DNA of 64,000 nucleotides from Syntrophopropionicum propionicicum_A (GTDB lineage: Bacteria > Bacillota > Desulfotomaculia > Desulfotomaculales > Pelotomaculaceae). Shown here in pieces: positions 35,601-44,478 of this stretch. The notes beneath the pieces are model-generated. The model saw nothing but the letters and a program-made list of their open reading frames with translations, was not told the origin of the DNA and did no database searches. The stretch covers positions 186,001-250,000 of the forward strand of contig NZ_JBMGJC010000001.1 of NCBI RefSeq assembly GCF_048984525.1. Direction: 5' to 3'. Every line of letters starts with the position of its first letter. The first letter of the stretch is position 1. Position numbers and translations under genes: made by a program.

Positions 35601-35984
35601 TTAACCGCAGCTGCCGTCGCAGCCGCAGGACTGGTCTTCGCAGCCGCAGCCCTGCTGTTTGACGCCTATGGCTTCGCCGATGATATTGTTTATTGACTCC
35701 AGGATGCCCTGAAACTCCTGCTGGGCCTTAAAAAAGTTATAGACATACGGGTTGTTGAGCATTTTGAATTCCAGTTCCTCAAGTTCTTTAACCTGTCCTT
35801 CAGTCAACTGCTCGCCCTGGGCCTGGATCATCTGATAAGCCCTTTGCTTTTCGTCAAACTGGGCAATAGAGCCTCTAGCTTCATCGTTTTCCATCATCAT
35901 CTTTTCCGCTTCTCTCATGGTGTTCAGTTCCTTTGATTCCGCAAGCGCCCTGCCCAGATCCTGTGCTTTTTCTATGATAGACAT
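35601..35984 (-). CDS. YlbF/YmcA (RicA)-family protein with Cys-rich tail
   Basis: 127 aa. Helical YlbF-like domain (about 1-105: KAQDLGRALAESKE, FDEKQRAYQMIQAQGEQL) and a tail with five cysteines in CGC and CDGSC groups. In Bacillus the Ric proteins form a complex carrying iron-sulfur clusters that affects mRNA maturation and sporulation, and ymcA lies beside the miaB gene; the same adjacency is seen here, 78 bp from miaB. The Cys tail could hold a cluster. Confidence 0.88.
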   Translation of the reverse strand: MSIIEKAQDLGRALAESKELNTMREAEKMMMENDEARGSIAQFDEKQRAYQMIQAQGEQLTEGQVKELEELEFKMLNNPYVYNFFKAQQEFQGILESINNIIGEAIGVKQQGCGCEDQSCGCDGSCG

Positions 35985-36048
35985 TATTCTTAGCCCCCTG
36001 TTATTTAAATTATTATTTCTTTCCTAATTCAGTCATCGGGTCCTCGAT

Positions 36049-36074
36049 TATCACGTGTATCTCACGTCTCAACA
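36049..36074. repeat. family B repeat, half copy at the miaB 3' end
   Basis: The minus strand reads TTGAGACGTGAGATACACGTGA. The last codons of miaB (GAG ACG TGA) are part of this sequence. Confidence 0.65.
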
Positions 36075-37384
36075 ATCTCGCCTGAAAGGTGCGCCAGTTG
36101 AGCTCCGGTAATTCTCACTTTGACTATTTCTCCCCTCAGGTCCCCGCCGCCCGCAAACATAACTATTTTATTGCCCCTGTTCCTGCCGAGCAGCAGGCCG
36201 GCTTCCTTCCTGCTTTCACCTTCCACCAGTACCTCCTGGCGCCGGCCGACCTCCTCCATGTTTTTCTCCAGGCTGATTTTATTTTGCAGTTTGATTAAAG
36301 CCTGTATCCTGTCCTTTTTTACTTCTTCAGGGACCTGTCCCTCCATTTCAGCAGCCGGCGTTCCGGGCCTGGTATTGTATATGAATGTGTACGCGCTGTC
36401 AAAACGGGCCTGCCTGACCAGGTCCATGGTGTCGCTGAAATCATCTTCATCTTCTCCGGGGAAACCGACCATGATGTCGGTCGTTATATTGGCCTGAGGC
36501 ACGAAAGTCCTTATCTTTTCTATCAAACCAAGATAATTTTCCCTGGTATAGCCCCTGTTCATAATTTTTAAAATTCTGCTGCTGCCCGCCTGCACCGGCA
36601 GGTGAAAATGCTCGCAGACCTTTTTCGAGCCTGCTATGGTCTTGATCAGCTTTTCGTTAAAGTCCCTGGGATGGGAGGTCATGTAACGGATCCTCTCAAT
36701 ACCGTTTACACCTTCCAAGCACTGCAGCAGCGACGCAAAATCTTGATTACCCCCCAGGTCTTTTCCGTAGGAGTTGACATTCTGGCCCAGCAGTACTATC
36801 TCTTTGTAGCCCTCACCGGCCAGCCCGGCTACTTCAGATATGATATCTTCCTTATTACGGCTTCTCTCCCTCCCTCTCACAAAAGGTACAATGCAATATG
36901 TGCAAAAATTATTACACCCGTATGTTATTGTTACCCAGGCACGCACACCTTCTTTCCTTTTAACGGGATGCCCTTCATATACGCCCCTGGAGCCGGTCCA
37001 TATCTCCTGTACAGTTTTTCTGCTTTCAGAGACCCGGTTGAGCAATTCAGGCAGCTGGTGCGCATTATGAGTACCAAAGACCATGTCGACATGTGAGAAA
37101 AGCTGTGCTATCCGGGCGGCCATGTTTTCCTGCTGAGGCATGCAGCCGCAGACTCCAATTATTAAATCAGGATTTTCAAGTTTCTGCCGGCGAAGCCGCC
37201 CCAACAGCGAGAATACCTTATTTTCGGCGGTTTCCCGCACACAGCAGGTATTTAACAGGATTACCGACGCCGCGTCGGCCGAATCAGCGGGAGTATAGCC
37301 GACGGCCTCAAGCATGCCCGCCAGGACCTCTGAATCATGCTCATTCATCTGGCAGCCGAAGGTAATAATATGATATGATTTCAA
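36062..37384 (-). CDS. miaB: tRNA-2-methylthio-N6-dimethylallyladenosine synthase
   Basis: 440 aa from TTG 37384 (AAAGGCGG upstream). MTTase N-domain with cysteines (TFGCQMNEHDSE, LLNTCCVRE, GVCGCMPQ), radical-SAM motif CNNFCTYC, and a C-terminal TRAM domain. Thiomethylates i6A37 made by MiaA. The extreme C-terminus (ET-stop) is provided by a family B repeat. Confidence 0.97.
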   Translation of the reverse strand: MKSYHIITFGCQMNEHDSEVLAGMLEAVGYTPADSADAASVILLNTCCVRETAENKVFSLLGRLRRQKLENPDLIIGVCGCMPQQENMAARIAQLFSHVDMVFGTHNAHQLPELLNRVSESRKTVQEIWTGSRGVYEGHPVKRKEGVRAWVTITYGCNNFCTYCIVPFVRGRERSRNKEDIISEVAGLAGEGYKEIVLLGQNVNSYGKDLGGNQDFASLLQCLEGVNGIERIRYMTSHPRDFNEKLIKTIAGSKKVCEHFHLPVQAGSSRILKIMNRGYTRENYLGLIEKIRTFVPQANITTDIMVGFPGEDEDDFSDTMDLVRQARFDSAYTFIYNTRPGTPAAEMEGQVPEEVKKDRIQALIKLQNKISLEKNMEEVGRRQEVLVEGESRKEAGLLLGRNRGNKIVMFAGGGDLRGEIVKVRITGAQLAHLSGEIVET

Positions 37385-37605
37385 AAAGCAACCGCCTTTT
37401 CGACAAGATTAAAACCATTATAATGGTTTAATCATCCATATGCAAACATACCTTACCTTCGCGGGCAGGCTGTCAACAGCTAAATAAATTTAATTATTCT
37501 TTAATAGGAAATAATCCTTTTTTTGCAGAAATATATAAATAGTTATTGAGCAGCGATACCATTCATTTTATGTTATTTGAAACTTGCGACAGGAGGAGTT
37601 CATAT

Positions 37606-37956
37606 ATGCTGCAGAAGCTTACAGGGATAGCCGTGCTGGCCGGGTTGGTGATATCGGTCACAGGCTCTATCCTGGAAGATGAAAACTTAAGGCTGTCCGG
37701 TATAATAATACTCCTTGTCATAGCCACACTGGCGGGTTACAGGTTCTTAAAATTTTCGGTGTTGACACCCACCAGTAACATATCCGGCACGTGTATAGGC
37801 CTGAAGCGGCTCCCCACCTATTTTGAGCTTTCATTCCGGACCAGCACGGGCGTCTATAACGGACAGGCCGGCCTGAAAATTGGCAATGACCTTAAAATTG
37901 GCGACAGGGTGGAATTGGTTGTAAAAGGTCCGGTTATTCTCGAAATCCGCAAATAA
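37606..37956 (+). CDS. small membrane protein of unknown function
   Basis: 116 aa from ATG 37606, AGGAGG nine bases upstream; an earlier in-frame start at 37546 has no SD. Two predicted membrane helices (about 6-23 and 31-49) and a C-terminal soluble beta-rich part of about 60 residues (YFELSFRTSTGVYNG, KIGDRVELVVKGPVILEIRK) that may be an OB-like fold. No family recognised. Confidence 0.75.
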   Translation: MLQKLTGIAVLAGLVISVTGSILEDENLRLSGIIILLVIATLAGYRFLKFSVLTPTSNISGTCIGLKRLPTYFELSFRTSTGVYNGQAGLKIGNDLKIGDRVELVVKGPVILEIRK

Positions 37957-38050
37957 CAGGGAATTTATATCTATATTCATAAATTAACGTGTATAAATAC
38001 CTCCCGTGTATAAAATACTTTCATTATGGATTAACGGGAGGTGAAATTCC

Positions 38051-38245
38051 ATGGTAGACACCGGGGTTAAAGCTGAGATTCAAAATTCAATCAGAAACGC
38101 CCAGGAATGCATGGTGGAAATGGGTTCTGTCCTGGACAAGCTTCCGGAACAGGGCCACGAAGAAAAGAAACGCCTGAGAGATCTCTGTTATAAAACAGGG
38201 ACTCTGCTGAAAGAAGCACAGCAGAGGTGCGACAAACTTTTTTAG
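38051..38245 (+). CDS. small helical protein of unknown function
   Basis: 64 aa with GGGAGG before ATG 38051 and a strong terminator directly after, so it is probably real. Entirely helical in character, with three cysteines (ECMVEM, DLCYKT, QRCDKLF). No family recognised. Confidence 0.72.
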   Translation: MVDTGVKAEIQNSIRNAQECMVEMGSVLDKLPEQGHEEKKRLRDLCYKTGTLLKEAQQRCDKLF

Positions 38246-38249
38246 AGGT

Positions 38250-38284
38250 TTTCCCGGCTTACAACCGGGAAACTTCTTTTTTAT
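38250..38284 (+). terminator. intrinsic terminator of the small helical protein gene
   Basis: TTTCCCGG-N6-ACCGGGAAA followed by CTTCTTTTTTA. Confidence 0.88.
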
Positions 38285-38345
38285 GTTATAATGCTTTATA
38301 ATTGAGTTTGCCGTGAGATATACTGCCGTGGAGGAGGCGAAAACA

Positions 38346-38987
38346 TTGTCTCAGATCGAAGATCTTGGCGCAGCTAAACAACTGATTGAAATGCAGTTAA
38401 AAGATATCGACAATATTGGCACGAAAGTGCCTTATGGTCTGGAGTATTCCTTCTGGGAAAACTTTACCGCTAAAATAATTGACCGTATTTATGGAAATGA
38501 TTCCAGGCAGCGCCACGGGTTTGAACAGGCCGGGCGCGGCGGTTGCTTTTCCGTATTCGATACTTATTCGGAACACCAGAGGAGAGAAGATTTTCTGGAA
38601 ATACTGAGCTGCAAAAAGGAATACCTGGAGAACCTGATCAAAGACCTTGATGTGCGCACCCATGGCCCCGGGCATAAGGCATCCGAAGGCACAAACGAAT
38701 TCGGTTTGCCCCCGGAGAGCGACGTGTATTCAGAGGAGATCTCAAAGACCGGTGACGCTTCCCCTCTCGACCACGCGGTTTATGAAATTCTGTCCAAAAT
38801 AAAAGACCCCGCGCTCTTAAAAGAGGCGAGGCTCAACCTGATTGCTTTAAGGGACGAACTGCTAAGGCCCAAACCTTCCTGGGCAAGGCTTAAACACCAC
38901 ATGATCTGGCTGATTGAATTCGGTAAGGAAGAATTTTTCTCAATACTGCCCTTCGTAGTACTCTATATACGAAAGATTTCGGATTAA
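38346..38987 (+). CDS. protein of unknown function
   Basis: 213 aa from TTG 38346, with GGAGGAGG eight bases upstream; a GTG at 38313 has no SD. Mixed helical, soluble. The middle is polar and likely disordered (HGPGHKASEGTNEFGLPPESD), separating an N-terminal helical part from a C-terminal helical part ending in a hydrophobic stretch (FSILPFVVLYI). It converges with the universal stress gene three bases away. No family recognised. Confidence 0.75.
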   Translation: MSQIEDLGAAKQLIEMQLKDIDNIGTKVPYGLEYSFWENFTAKIIDRIYGNDSRQRHGFEQAGRGGCFSVFDTYSEHQRREDFLEILSCKKEYLENLIKDLDVRTHGPGHKASEGTNEFGLPPESDVYSEEISKTGDASPLDHAVYEILSKIKDPALLKEARLNLIALRDELLRPKPSWARLKHHMIWLIEFGKEEFFSILPFVVLYIRKISD

Positions 38988-38990
38988 ACT

Positions 38991-39398
38991 TTACTTGACG
39001 AGAGTTACCCGGCAGTTGGCCAGGTGGATCACTTTATGGCTGACACTGCCGATGGCGGCGCCGCGCAGTTCGCTGGCGCCCCTGCTGCCCATAATAATAT
39101 GGTCGTAACCGCCCCGCTCGGCATAATTAATAATAACCGTGGCGGGGTCTCCTTTTTCAATATACCTTTCCACCTCAAGGCCTTCTTTTATGAATCCCTG
39201 CAGTGTTCTATCCATTATTTCTTTGCCCTTTTCTTCCATAGCCCTGTCAATTTCCATAAAGCCACTGCTTTCAGGAACAACTACCAGCACAGACAGTTTT
39301 AAATCCGGGTTTGTTTTCATGAGCCTGGAAGCATAAGCGGCCGCTTTCAGCGACGTGTCGGAACCATCGCTCGGCAATAATACTCTGCTCTTAAGCAT
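38991..39398 (-). CDS. universal stress protein, UspA family
   Basis: 135 aa. N-terminal VLLPSDGSDTSLKAAAYA and the ATP-binding motif MGSRGASELRGAAIGSVSHKV near the C-terminus (GxxGx9GS). A single-domain ATP-binding Usp. SD CAGGGGG before ATG 39398. Confidence 0.95.
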   Translation of the reverse strand: MLKSRVLLPSDGSDTSLKAAAYASRLMKTNPDLKLSVLVVVPESSGFMEIDRAMEEKGKEIMDRTLQGFIKEGLEVERYIEKGDPATVIINYAERGGYDHIIMGSRGASELRGAAIGSVSHKVIHLANCRVTLVK

Positions 39399-39533
39399 AC
39401 AAAGTCCCCCTGGTTAATTGGATTGGCTTTAAACAGTCCCGTTTGGCTGCTGCAAACAGTGACAGGATTTTTTTATATTTTCCCGTGACAGGTTTTTTTT
39501 ATTTATAAATTTGCCTGACAGGCTCTTGAAACC

Positions 39534-40409
39534 TCACACTGATTTTTTTGCTATCTGGTCAGCCAGGGCTATGATGCGCCTGGCGCGGTTTGCTATCGGG
39601 TACTCGATCATTTTCCCGTCCACCTGAAATATCGCCTGGCCTTTGGATTCCAAATCGTCAAATACTGTTACAATTTTTTGCGCCCAGGCCATCTCTTCAG
39701 GTGTCGGCGTGAACACTTCGTTTAAAGGATCTATCTGCCCGGGGTGTATGGCCAACTTGCCCTGGAACCCCATCTGGCGCACCAATTTAGCATCGGCTAC
39801 CAGTCCCTCGATATCTTTAAAATGAGGATAAACCGTGTCGATAGGCGGCTCGATACCGGCTGCGCGGGACGCTACCACCAGCTGGGAGCGGGCGTAAAAT
39901 ATTTCACTGCCTTCCTTGGAAAAAGTAGTGCCTATGTCAAGGACATAGTCCACTCCACCGAAGAACATCCGGCTGACCCTGGGGCTGGAAGACGCGATGC
40001 TGAATGCGTTGACAATGGCATTCGCGCTTTCTATGAAGGGTATTATTTCCATACTCCCTTCCGGCAATCCACGCTCTTTTTCTATTTTGCCGATCAGCCA
40101 GTCGACCTGCCGTATTTCTTCAGCTGATTCAGACTTGGCCACTACCAATCCCTTTACACCTTCTGTTACCGCCGCCAGCAGGTCGCTCAAAATAAATTCG
40201 GTTTGGACGCTGTTGACCCGGATAAACACGTCTCCCCTGCGGGGCAGGTCCAAAGCCTCTTTTAAGGCATTCCTGGCGTTAGCTTTCTCGCTTATTGCCA
40301 CCGCGTCTTCCAAGTCAAGCACGGTCCCGTCCGCGTTAAGCATCAGGGCCTTGCCCACTTTGCGCAAATCATTGGCAGGAGCAAACAACATAGTGCGATA
40401 AATAGACAA
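39534..40409 (-). CDS. HpcH/HpaI aldolase, citrate lyase beta-like (CitE-like)
   Basis: 291 aa from TTG 40409 (GGGAGG upstream). CitE-like signatures: RTMLFAPANDLRKVGKAL, DGTVLDLEDAVA with the acidic metal ligand, RVNSV, IPFIESANAIVNAF, GGVDYVLDIGT, and the late KLAIHPGQIDPLNEVF. Members cleave or make malyl-, citramalyl- or 3-hydroxymethylglutaryl-type CoA thioesters. No CitD or CitF nearby, so it is not a citrate lyase complex. The precise substrate is unknown; a malyl-CoA or citramalyl-CoA lyase is plausible. Confidence 0.9.
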   Translation of the reverse strand: MSIYRTMLFAPANDLRKVGKALMLNADGTVLDLEDAVAISEKANARNALKEALDLPRRGDVFIRVNSVQTEFILSDLLAAVTEGVKGLVVAKSESAEEIRQVDWLIGKIEKERGLPEGSMEIIPFIESANAIVNAFSIASSSPRVSRMFFGGVDYVLDIGTTFSKEGSEIFYARSQLVVASRAAGIEPPIDTVYPHFKDIEGLVADAKLVRQMGFQGKLAIHPGQIDPLNEVFTPTPEEMAWAQKIVTVFDDLESKGQAIFQVDGKMIEYPIANRARRIIALADQIAKKSV

Positions 40410-40565
40410 TGCACTTACCTCCCATCACATAAAATATCTTACCAGAATATTCTACCCCGTTGTGCTTTTTCCTTTCTTGCCGGTAATTCTTTGCAATCCT
40501 TTTAGTGGACAACCTTGCCGGGCAAGTGTTATAATTTTGATTAGTAATATCTGGGAGGAATTTTA

Positions 40566-40970
40566 ATGGAAAATAATGAAGCCGCTAAAACCGATAAGGG
40601 CAGCAGACAGGGTACAATAAAAATATCTGAAGAAGTAGTGACCACCATAGCCGGGCTCGCCGCTGCGGAAGTCGCAGGCGTGGCCGGGATGAGCGGCGGT
40701 ATCGCCGGTGACCTGGTCGAAAAGCTGGGCCGCAAAAACCTGTCCAAGGGAATCAAGGCCGAAGTGAGCGATACCGAAGCCACTATCGACATTAATGCTA
40801 TTGTCGACTACGGGGTTAATATCCACGAAGTGGCGCTTGAGCTGCAAAACAGCGTTAAAAATGCCATTGAAAATATGACCGGCCTGGACGTGGTGAACGT
40901 CAACGTAAATATCCAGGGCCTGTCTTTTGGCCCTGAGAACAAGGAGGAAACGGGCGGTCTAAATAAGTAA
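40566..40970 (+). CDS. Asp23/Gls24 family envelope stress protein
   Basis: 134 aa, GGGAGG before ATG. Asp23 domain: IKISEEVVTTIAGLAAAEVAGVAGMSGG, VSDTEATIDINAIVDYGVNIHEVALELQ, and NVNIQGLSF. Family members are small abundant cell-envelope or cell-division-associated proteins. Its stop is directly followed by the ATG of the LarA-like gene. Confidence 0.95.
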   Translation: MENNEAAKTDKGSRQGTIKISEEVVTTIAGLAAAEVAGVAGMSGGIAGDLVEKLGRKNLSKGIKAEVSDTEATIDINAIVDYGVNIHEVALELQNSVKNAIENMTGLDVVNVNVNIQGLSFGPENKEETGGLNK

Positions 40971-42218
40971 ATGAAATTTCCGCGTATGGTAAAAATCGGG
41001 CAGTCCTTTCCAAGTCTGGGGCTGGCCGATTTAACGGGTGAGCTAAACCGGGTCTTGTCGCAGTCGAACCTGCGGGACAGTATAAAGCCCGGCATGCTGG
41101 TCGGCATTACCGCCGGCAGCAGGGGCATTGCCAACATTACTGAGTTATTGCGTGTGCTGGCCGGCCATATCAGGTCTCTGGGAGGGCGGCCTGTTTTACT
41201 TGGTGCGATGGGGTCGCACGGTGGCGGCAATCCCGTCGGACAAGCTGAATTACTTGGCTCACTCGGCATAACCGAGCATGCCACCGGAGCCGAGGTAATT
41301 TGTTCTGCCGAGACTGTAGTTATCGGCAGTGCTTTTTATGGTGACATTTATCTCGCAACCAGTGCTCTTGCATGTGACGCTGTTATTGTAATCAACCGGG
41401 TCAAGCCCCATACCTCATTTCACGGTGACATTGAAAGCGGCCTGCTGAAAATGCTGGCGGTAGGCCTGGGCGGCCCTGCCGGAGCCGCTTCACTGCACCG
41501 CAGCCATCCCAACCTGCTTTCCAGGGCGGTGGCCGAAGCCGGGATGGCCGTGCTCAAAGCCTGCCCGGTGGTCCTAGGCCTGGCCATAGTTGAAGACGCC
41601 CATGAGGCGACATCTAAAATCGTGGCTGTTAAACCCGAAGATTTTTTTGAGACGGAGAAAAATCTTTTGTCTGAATCGCGCCGGTACTTACCCGGGCTGC
41701 CGGCAGCGGAAATCGACGTCCTTATCGTCGACGAGATAGGCAAGAATTTCAGCGGCACCGGCATGGATACAAATGTAATCGGCCGTTTGAGGATCCAGGG
41801 CGCTCCTGAACCTGAAACCCCAAGTATAAAGAGGATCATAGCCCTCGATGTGGCTGCCCAGGCGCACGGAAACGCTTACGGAATAGGTTTGGCCGATTTC
41901 ACAACGCTGCGTCTGGCCTGCAAATTCGACCGCGAGTCCGCCTACCTGAATGCTCTGACCAGCACTTTTATACAGCGGGCCATGATGCCTATGACCCTGC
42001 CCGATGACCGGGAAGCGCTCAAGGCCGCGCTGAGAAGTTTGAGCGGTATTGCGCCGCAGGATGTAAGGATGATGCGCATCCACAACACCCTGCACCTGTC
42101 TGAAATGCTGGTTACAGAAAACCTGCACAAGGAAATTTCCGACTCACCGCATATAAAAACACTTGGGCCGCCGCATGAAATAGACTTCGGCCCGGACGGA
42201 AACCTGCCGCCCTTTTGA
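40971..42218 (+). CDS. LarA-like (DUF2088) protein
   Basis: 415 aa. Resembles the lactate racemase N-terminal fold: VGITAGSRGIANITELLRVL, LGAMGSHGGGNP and RVKPHTSFHGDIESGLLKMLAVGLG, where His residues may bind a metal or cofactor. LarA itself uses a nickel-pincer nucleotide and needs LarB/C/E, none of which occur in this window. The start codon abuts the Asp23 stop, so the two genes are coupled. The stop TGA is the first bases of a family B repeat. Substrate unknown. Confidence 0.8.
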   Translation: MKFPRMVKIGQSFPSLGLADLTGELNRVLSQSNLRDSIKPGMLVGITAGSRGIANITELLRVLAGHIRSLGGRPVLLGAMGSHGGGNPVGQAELLGSLGITEHATGAEVICSAETVVIGSAFYGDIYLATSALACDAVIVINRVKPHTSFHGDIESGLLKMLAVGLGGPAGAASLHRSHPNLLSRAVAEAGMAVLKACPVVLGLAIVEDAHEATSKIVAVKPEDFFETEKNLLSESRRYLPGLPAAEIDVLIVDEIGKNFSGTGMDTNVIGRLRIQGAPEPETPSIKRIIALDVAAQAHGNAYGIGLADFTTLRLACKFDRESAYLNALTSTFIQRAMMPMTLPDDREALKAALRSLSGIAPQDVRMMRIHNTLHLSEMLVTENLHKEISDSPHIKTLGPPHEIDFGPDGNLPPF

Positions 42219-42352
42219 GACGTGCAAAAGAGACGTGAGAATTGAGACATGAGACGTGAGAATGCATGACATTTTTAAAGGGTTTTAAGACCCTGAAGAA
42301 ATGCAGGATATAATCACGACTCACGACCCACGACTCAATTAATGTCCCCGAT
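42218..42352. repeat. interspersed inverted-repeat element, family B, copy 2
   Basis: Aligns along most of its length with 35466-35590: repeated GAGACGTGAGA, AATGCATGAC, AAAGGGTTTTAAGACCC, CACGACTCACGACCCACGACTCA, and terminal AATGTCCCCG. It begins in the stop codon of the LarA-like gene. Confidence 0.82.
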
Positions 42353-42354
42353 TG

Positions 42355-42487
42355 GAATGGCGGGATAAATCCCGCCCTACAGCAAGATACCTTCGATGCA
42401 TACGACTCGCGACGCACGTCCATCAACCCAAATAGCCAAGCGGGTTCAACGCCATGGAGACTTTGTCTGCAACCTGAATAAACCACA
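42355..42487. other. intergenic DNA with short palindrome
   Basis: Contains GGCGGGAT-AA-ATCCCGCC at 42359-42376, a perfect palindromic unit of REP-like type, and a trailing ACTCGCGACGCACGTCC that resembles the family B right arm. No gene. Confidence 0.55.
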
Positions 42488-42892
42488 TTAGTCTTGCACA
42501 TTAAGATTACTTTTTAATAAGAAATCCACCACCGGGCGGTCGGCTTCCGCAAAATCGAAACTTTTCATTTCACCAGCGCTAACCCATTTAAAACTGCGGC
42601 ACTCCAGGGCTTTGGCTTCGCCCCGCAGGTACCGGCACCAGTGGCAGCGCATGATCACCTTTCTGTCCCGGTACTTGTGCTCTACCACCATCAATTCCCG
42701 CCCTACTTCAATCTCAAGATCAAGCTCTTCCCTGATCTCTCTCTTCAAACAGGCGGCCGCATCCTCACCCGGTTCTATTTTGCCGCCGGGGAATTCCCAT
42801 TTCAGCCCCATGTGAGAGCACTCCGGCCTCTGGGCAATAAGTACCTTACCGTTATTTCTGATTACAGCCGCGGCAACTGCTATTTCTTCCAT
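42488..42892 (-). CDS. Nudix hydrolase, MutT/8-oxo-dGTP diphosphatase type
   Basis: 134 aa from ATG 42892 (AGGAGA upstream). Nudix box GGKIEPGEDAAACLKREIREELDLEI, with Asp replacing the usual final Gly. The N-terminal VAAAVIRNNGKVLIAQRP and C-terminal FKWVSAGEMKSFDFAEADRPVVDFL match MutT of other bacteria. Sanitises oxidised nucleotides. Confidence 0.92.
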   Translation of the reverse strand: MEEIAVAAAVIRNNGKVLIAQRPECSHMGLKWEFPGGKIEPGEDAAACLKREIREELDLEIEVGRELMVVEHKYRDRKVIMRCHWCRYLRGEAKALECRSFKWVSAGEMKSFDFAEADRPVVDFLLKSNLNVQD

Positions 42893-42942
42893 TATCATAT
42901 CTCCTGAAATTCTCTGTTGTTAGTCCGGCTGTCGCTACAGTA

Positions 42943-43695
42943 TTATTCAACCCTTTTCCATTGAGTAGCCGCCCTGGCAAGTTCTGCTCCGGTTATTTTG
43001 TCTGTTACCTGGTGAAGAAATTCAATACCGCCGTCGTCCCGCTGTTTCTGAGCAGCGCAAGAAATGACCCGTGAGCCGTAAACAGTTTCCTTCTTGTAGG
43101 CAACCTCTATTTTCACTGGCAAGTATTCGCGGTGTACATCTACAGGCACCGCTTCCAGCATCCACTCCACGTACCTGGTATTGTTTACATGCCTGTACAT
43201 GTCGATATCGCTCAAACGGACCATGAACTCCAATTTTTGTTCGCAAGATTCAGCGGACTCAATTTCAGGGAATCTGCCGCCGGCGGCCTGCATCCCATCA
43301 ACTCCGAAAACCACGGCGATATCCGGCGGTACGCGAACAGGCCGGTTCCGTTTGAGGTCGTAAAAAATCCAGCGGGAATCCGCGGTACCCAAAATCATTT
43401 TATTCTTATCCCTGATTTTGAACTCCCGGTAAGCGTAGAACCTTTCAAAGCTGCAGACCTTTGTCTCTACGATCACATCTTCCATCCACCCGGGATACCT
43501 CTCCATCTGTATAGACCAATTGGTCAATATCCATATCTGGCCCTGTGACATCAGTTTGCCGAGCCCGTACCCGCATTCCTCCGACTGCCTGGCCGCGACT
43601 TCTTCGAAAAAGTTCAGGACTGTAACCGGCGACGCCAGCCTTTGGCTGTTTATCTCGTAATAGTGGACGCGGTTGTTGATCGTAAAAGTACTCAT
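42943..43695 (-). CDS. acyl-ACP thioesterase, FatA/FatB-like
   Basis: About 250 aa from ATG 43695; longer in-frame starts at 43773 would overlap the upstream gene. Double hot-dog fold: FTINNRVHYYEINSQRLASPVTVLNFFEEVAARQSEECG, WILTNWSIQMERYPGWMEDV, and the catalytic-type region RLSDIDMYRHVNNTRYVEWMLE with Asn-His. Releases fatty acids from acyl carrier protein. Bacterial members are scattered in anaerobic Firmicutes. Confidence 0.9.
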   Translation of the reverse strand: MSTFTINNRVHYYEINSQRLASPVTVLNFFEEVAARQSEECGYGLGKLMSQGQIWILTNWSIQMERYPGWMEDVIVETKVCSFERFYAYREFKIRDKNKMILGTADSRWIFYDLKRNRPVRVPPDIAVVFGVDGMQAAGGRFPEIESAESCEQKLEFMVRLSDIDMYRHVNNTRYVEWMLEAVPVDVHREYLPVKIEVAYKKETVYGSRVISCAAQKQRDDGGIEFLHQVTDKITGAELARAATQWKRVE

Positions 43696-43735
43696 TTTTT
43701 TTAGTTCCACTCCCCCATCATAAAAACAATCGTTT

Positions 43736-44416
43736 TCATTTTGGCAGGTTGTCGTCGGTGGCTCTGCCGTCACCGCTGACAGGAATGACCTCTCCCAGGA
43801 AGGTGGGCTCGGGTTTAAGGAACCTGGCCATGAAGAAATCTTTGTTCCTGGCTGCTGTCTCCCTTAATTTGCAAATCGTCATTACTTCACCGTAGTCATG
43901 CAGGTCAGATGCCACGCCGCAGGCCTCAAGCCCCATCTCCCTGGCAATAAAGACTGCCCGCGTCAGGTGGTATCCCTGGGTTACAATGATAACCTTTTTC
44001 ACCTGAAAGATATCCCTGGCCCTGTAAATACTTTCGTACGTGCTAAAGCCGGCATGGTTCATAAACACGTCTTTAGGCGTAATACCCTTTGCAATGAGGT
44101 GCTTTTTCATGGTGTTGACCTCGTCGTAACTCTTGCGCCCGTGGTCGCCGCTGACCAGTATTTTGCCTGCTTTCCCTTGTTTATATAACTCATAAGCCTG
44201 ATCCAGCCTGTCATTTAACATAAACGATACTGTGCCGTCCGGAAAAACATAGGCGCCTAAAACCAGTATGGCGTCGCTTTCCGGCGCCTCACCCGGATTG
44301 ATTATATAACTGGAACCGGTCCTTTGAACGTAGTGGTCGACCAGTAAAAATAAGCAAGATGCGGCAGCGGCTAAAATGCTCAGAATAATCATGACTCTTT
44401 TAATTCTATTCTTCAA
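43736..44416 (-). CDS. YdcF/SanA-like DUF218 membrane protein
   Basis: 226 aa from TTG 44416. One N-terminal membrane segment (about 8-30), then the DUF218 domain: ESDAILVLGAYVFPDG, KILVSGDHGRKSYDEVNTMKKHLIAKGI, STYESIYRARDIFQVKKVIIVTQGYHLTRAVFIAREMGL. The family (SanA, ElyC, YdcF) affects envelope integrity; biochemical role unknown. Ends about 40 bp before the thioesterase start. Confidence 0.9.
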   Translation of the reverse strand: MKNRIKRVMIILSILAAAASCLFLLVDHYVQRTGSSYIINPGEAPESDAILVLGAYVFPDGTVSFMLNDRLDQAYELYKQGKAGKILVSGDHGRKSYDEVNTMKKHLIAKGITPKDVFMNHAGFSTYESIYRARDIFQVKKVIIVTQGYHLTRAVFIAREMGLEACGVASDLHDYGEVMTICKLRETAARNKDFFMARFLKPEPTFLGEVIPVSGDGRATDDNLPK

Positions 44417-44478
44417 AACACTGCACCCTTTAAATAATTTTTATGCCTGGAAGGCCTTTCGAGCTGAACAATTAACCA

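Noticed and set aside
40971..42218. Confirmed lactate racemase LarA
   Set aside because: Only the fold-level motifs are visible and no larB, larC or larE occur in the window, so a racemase claim is not justified.
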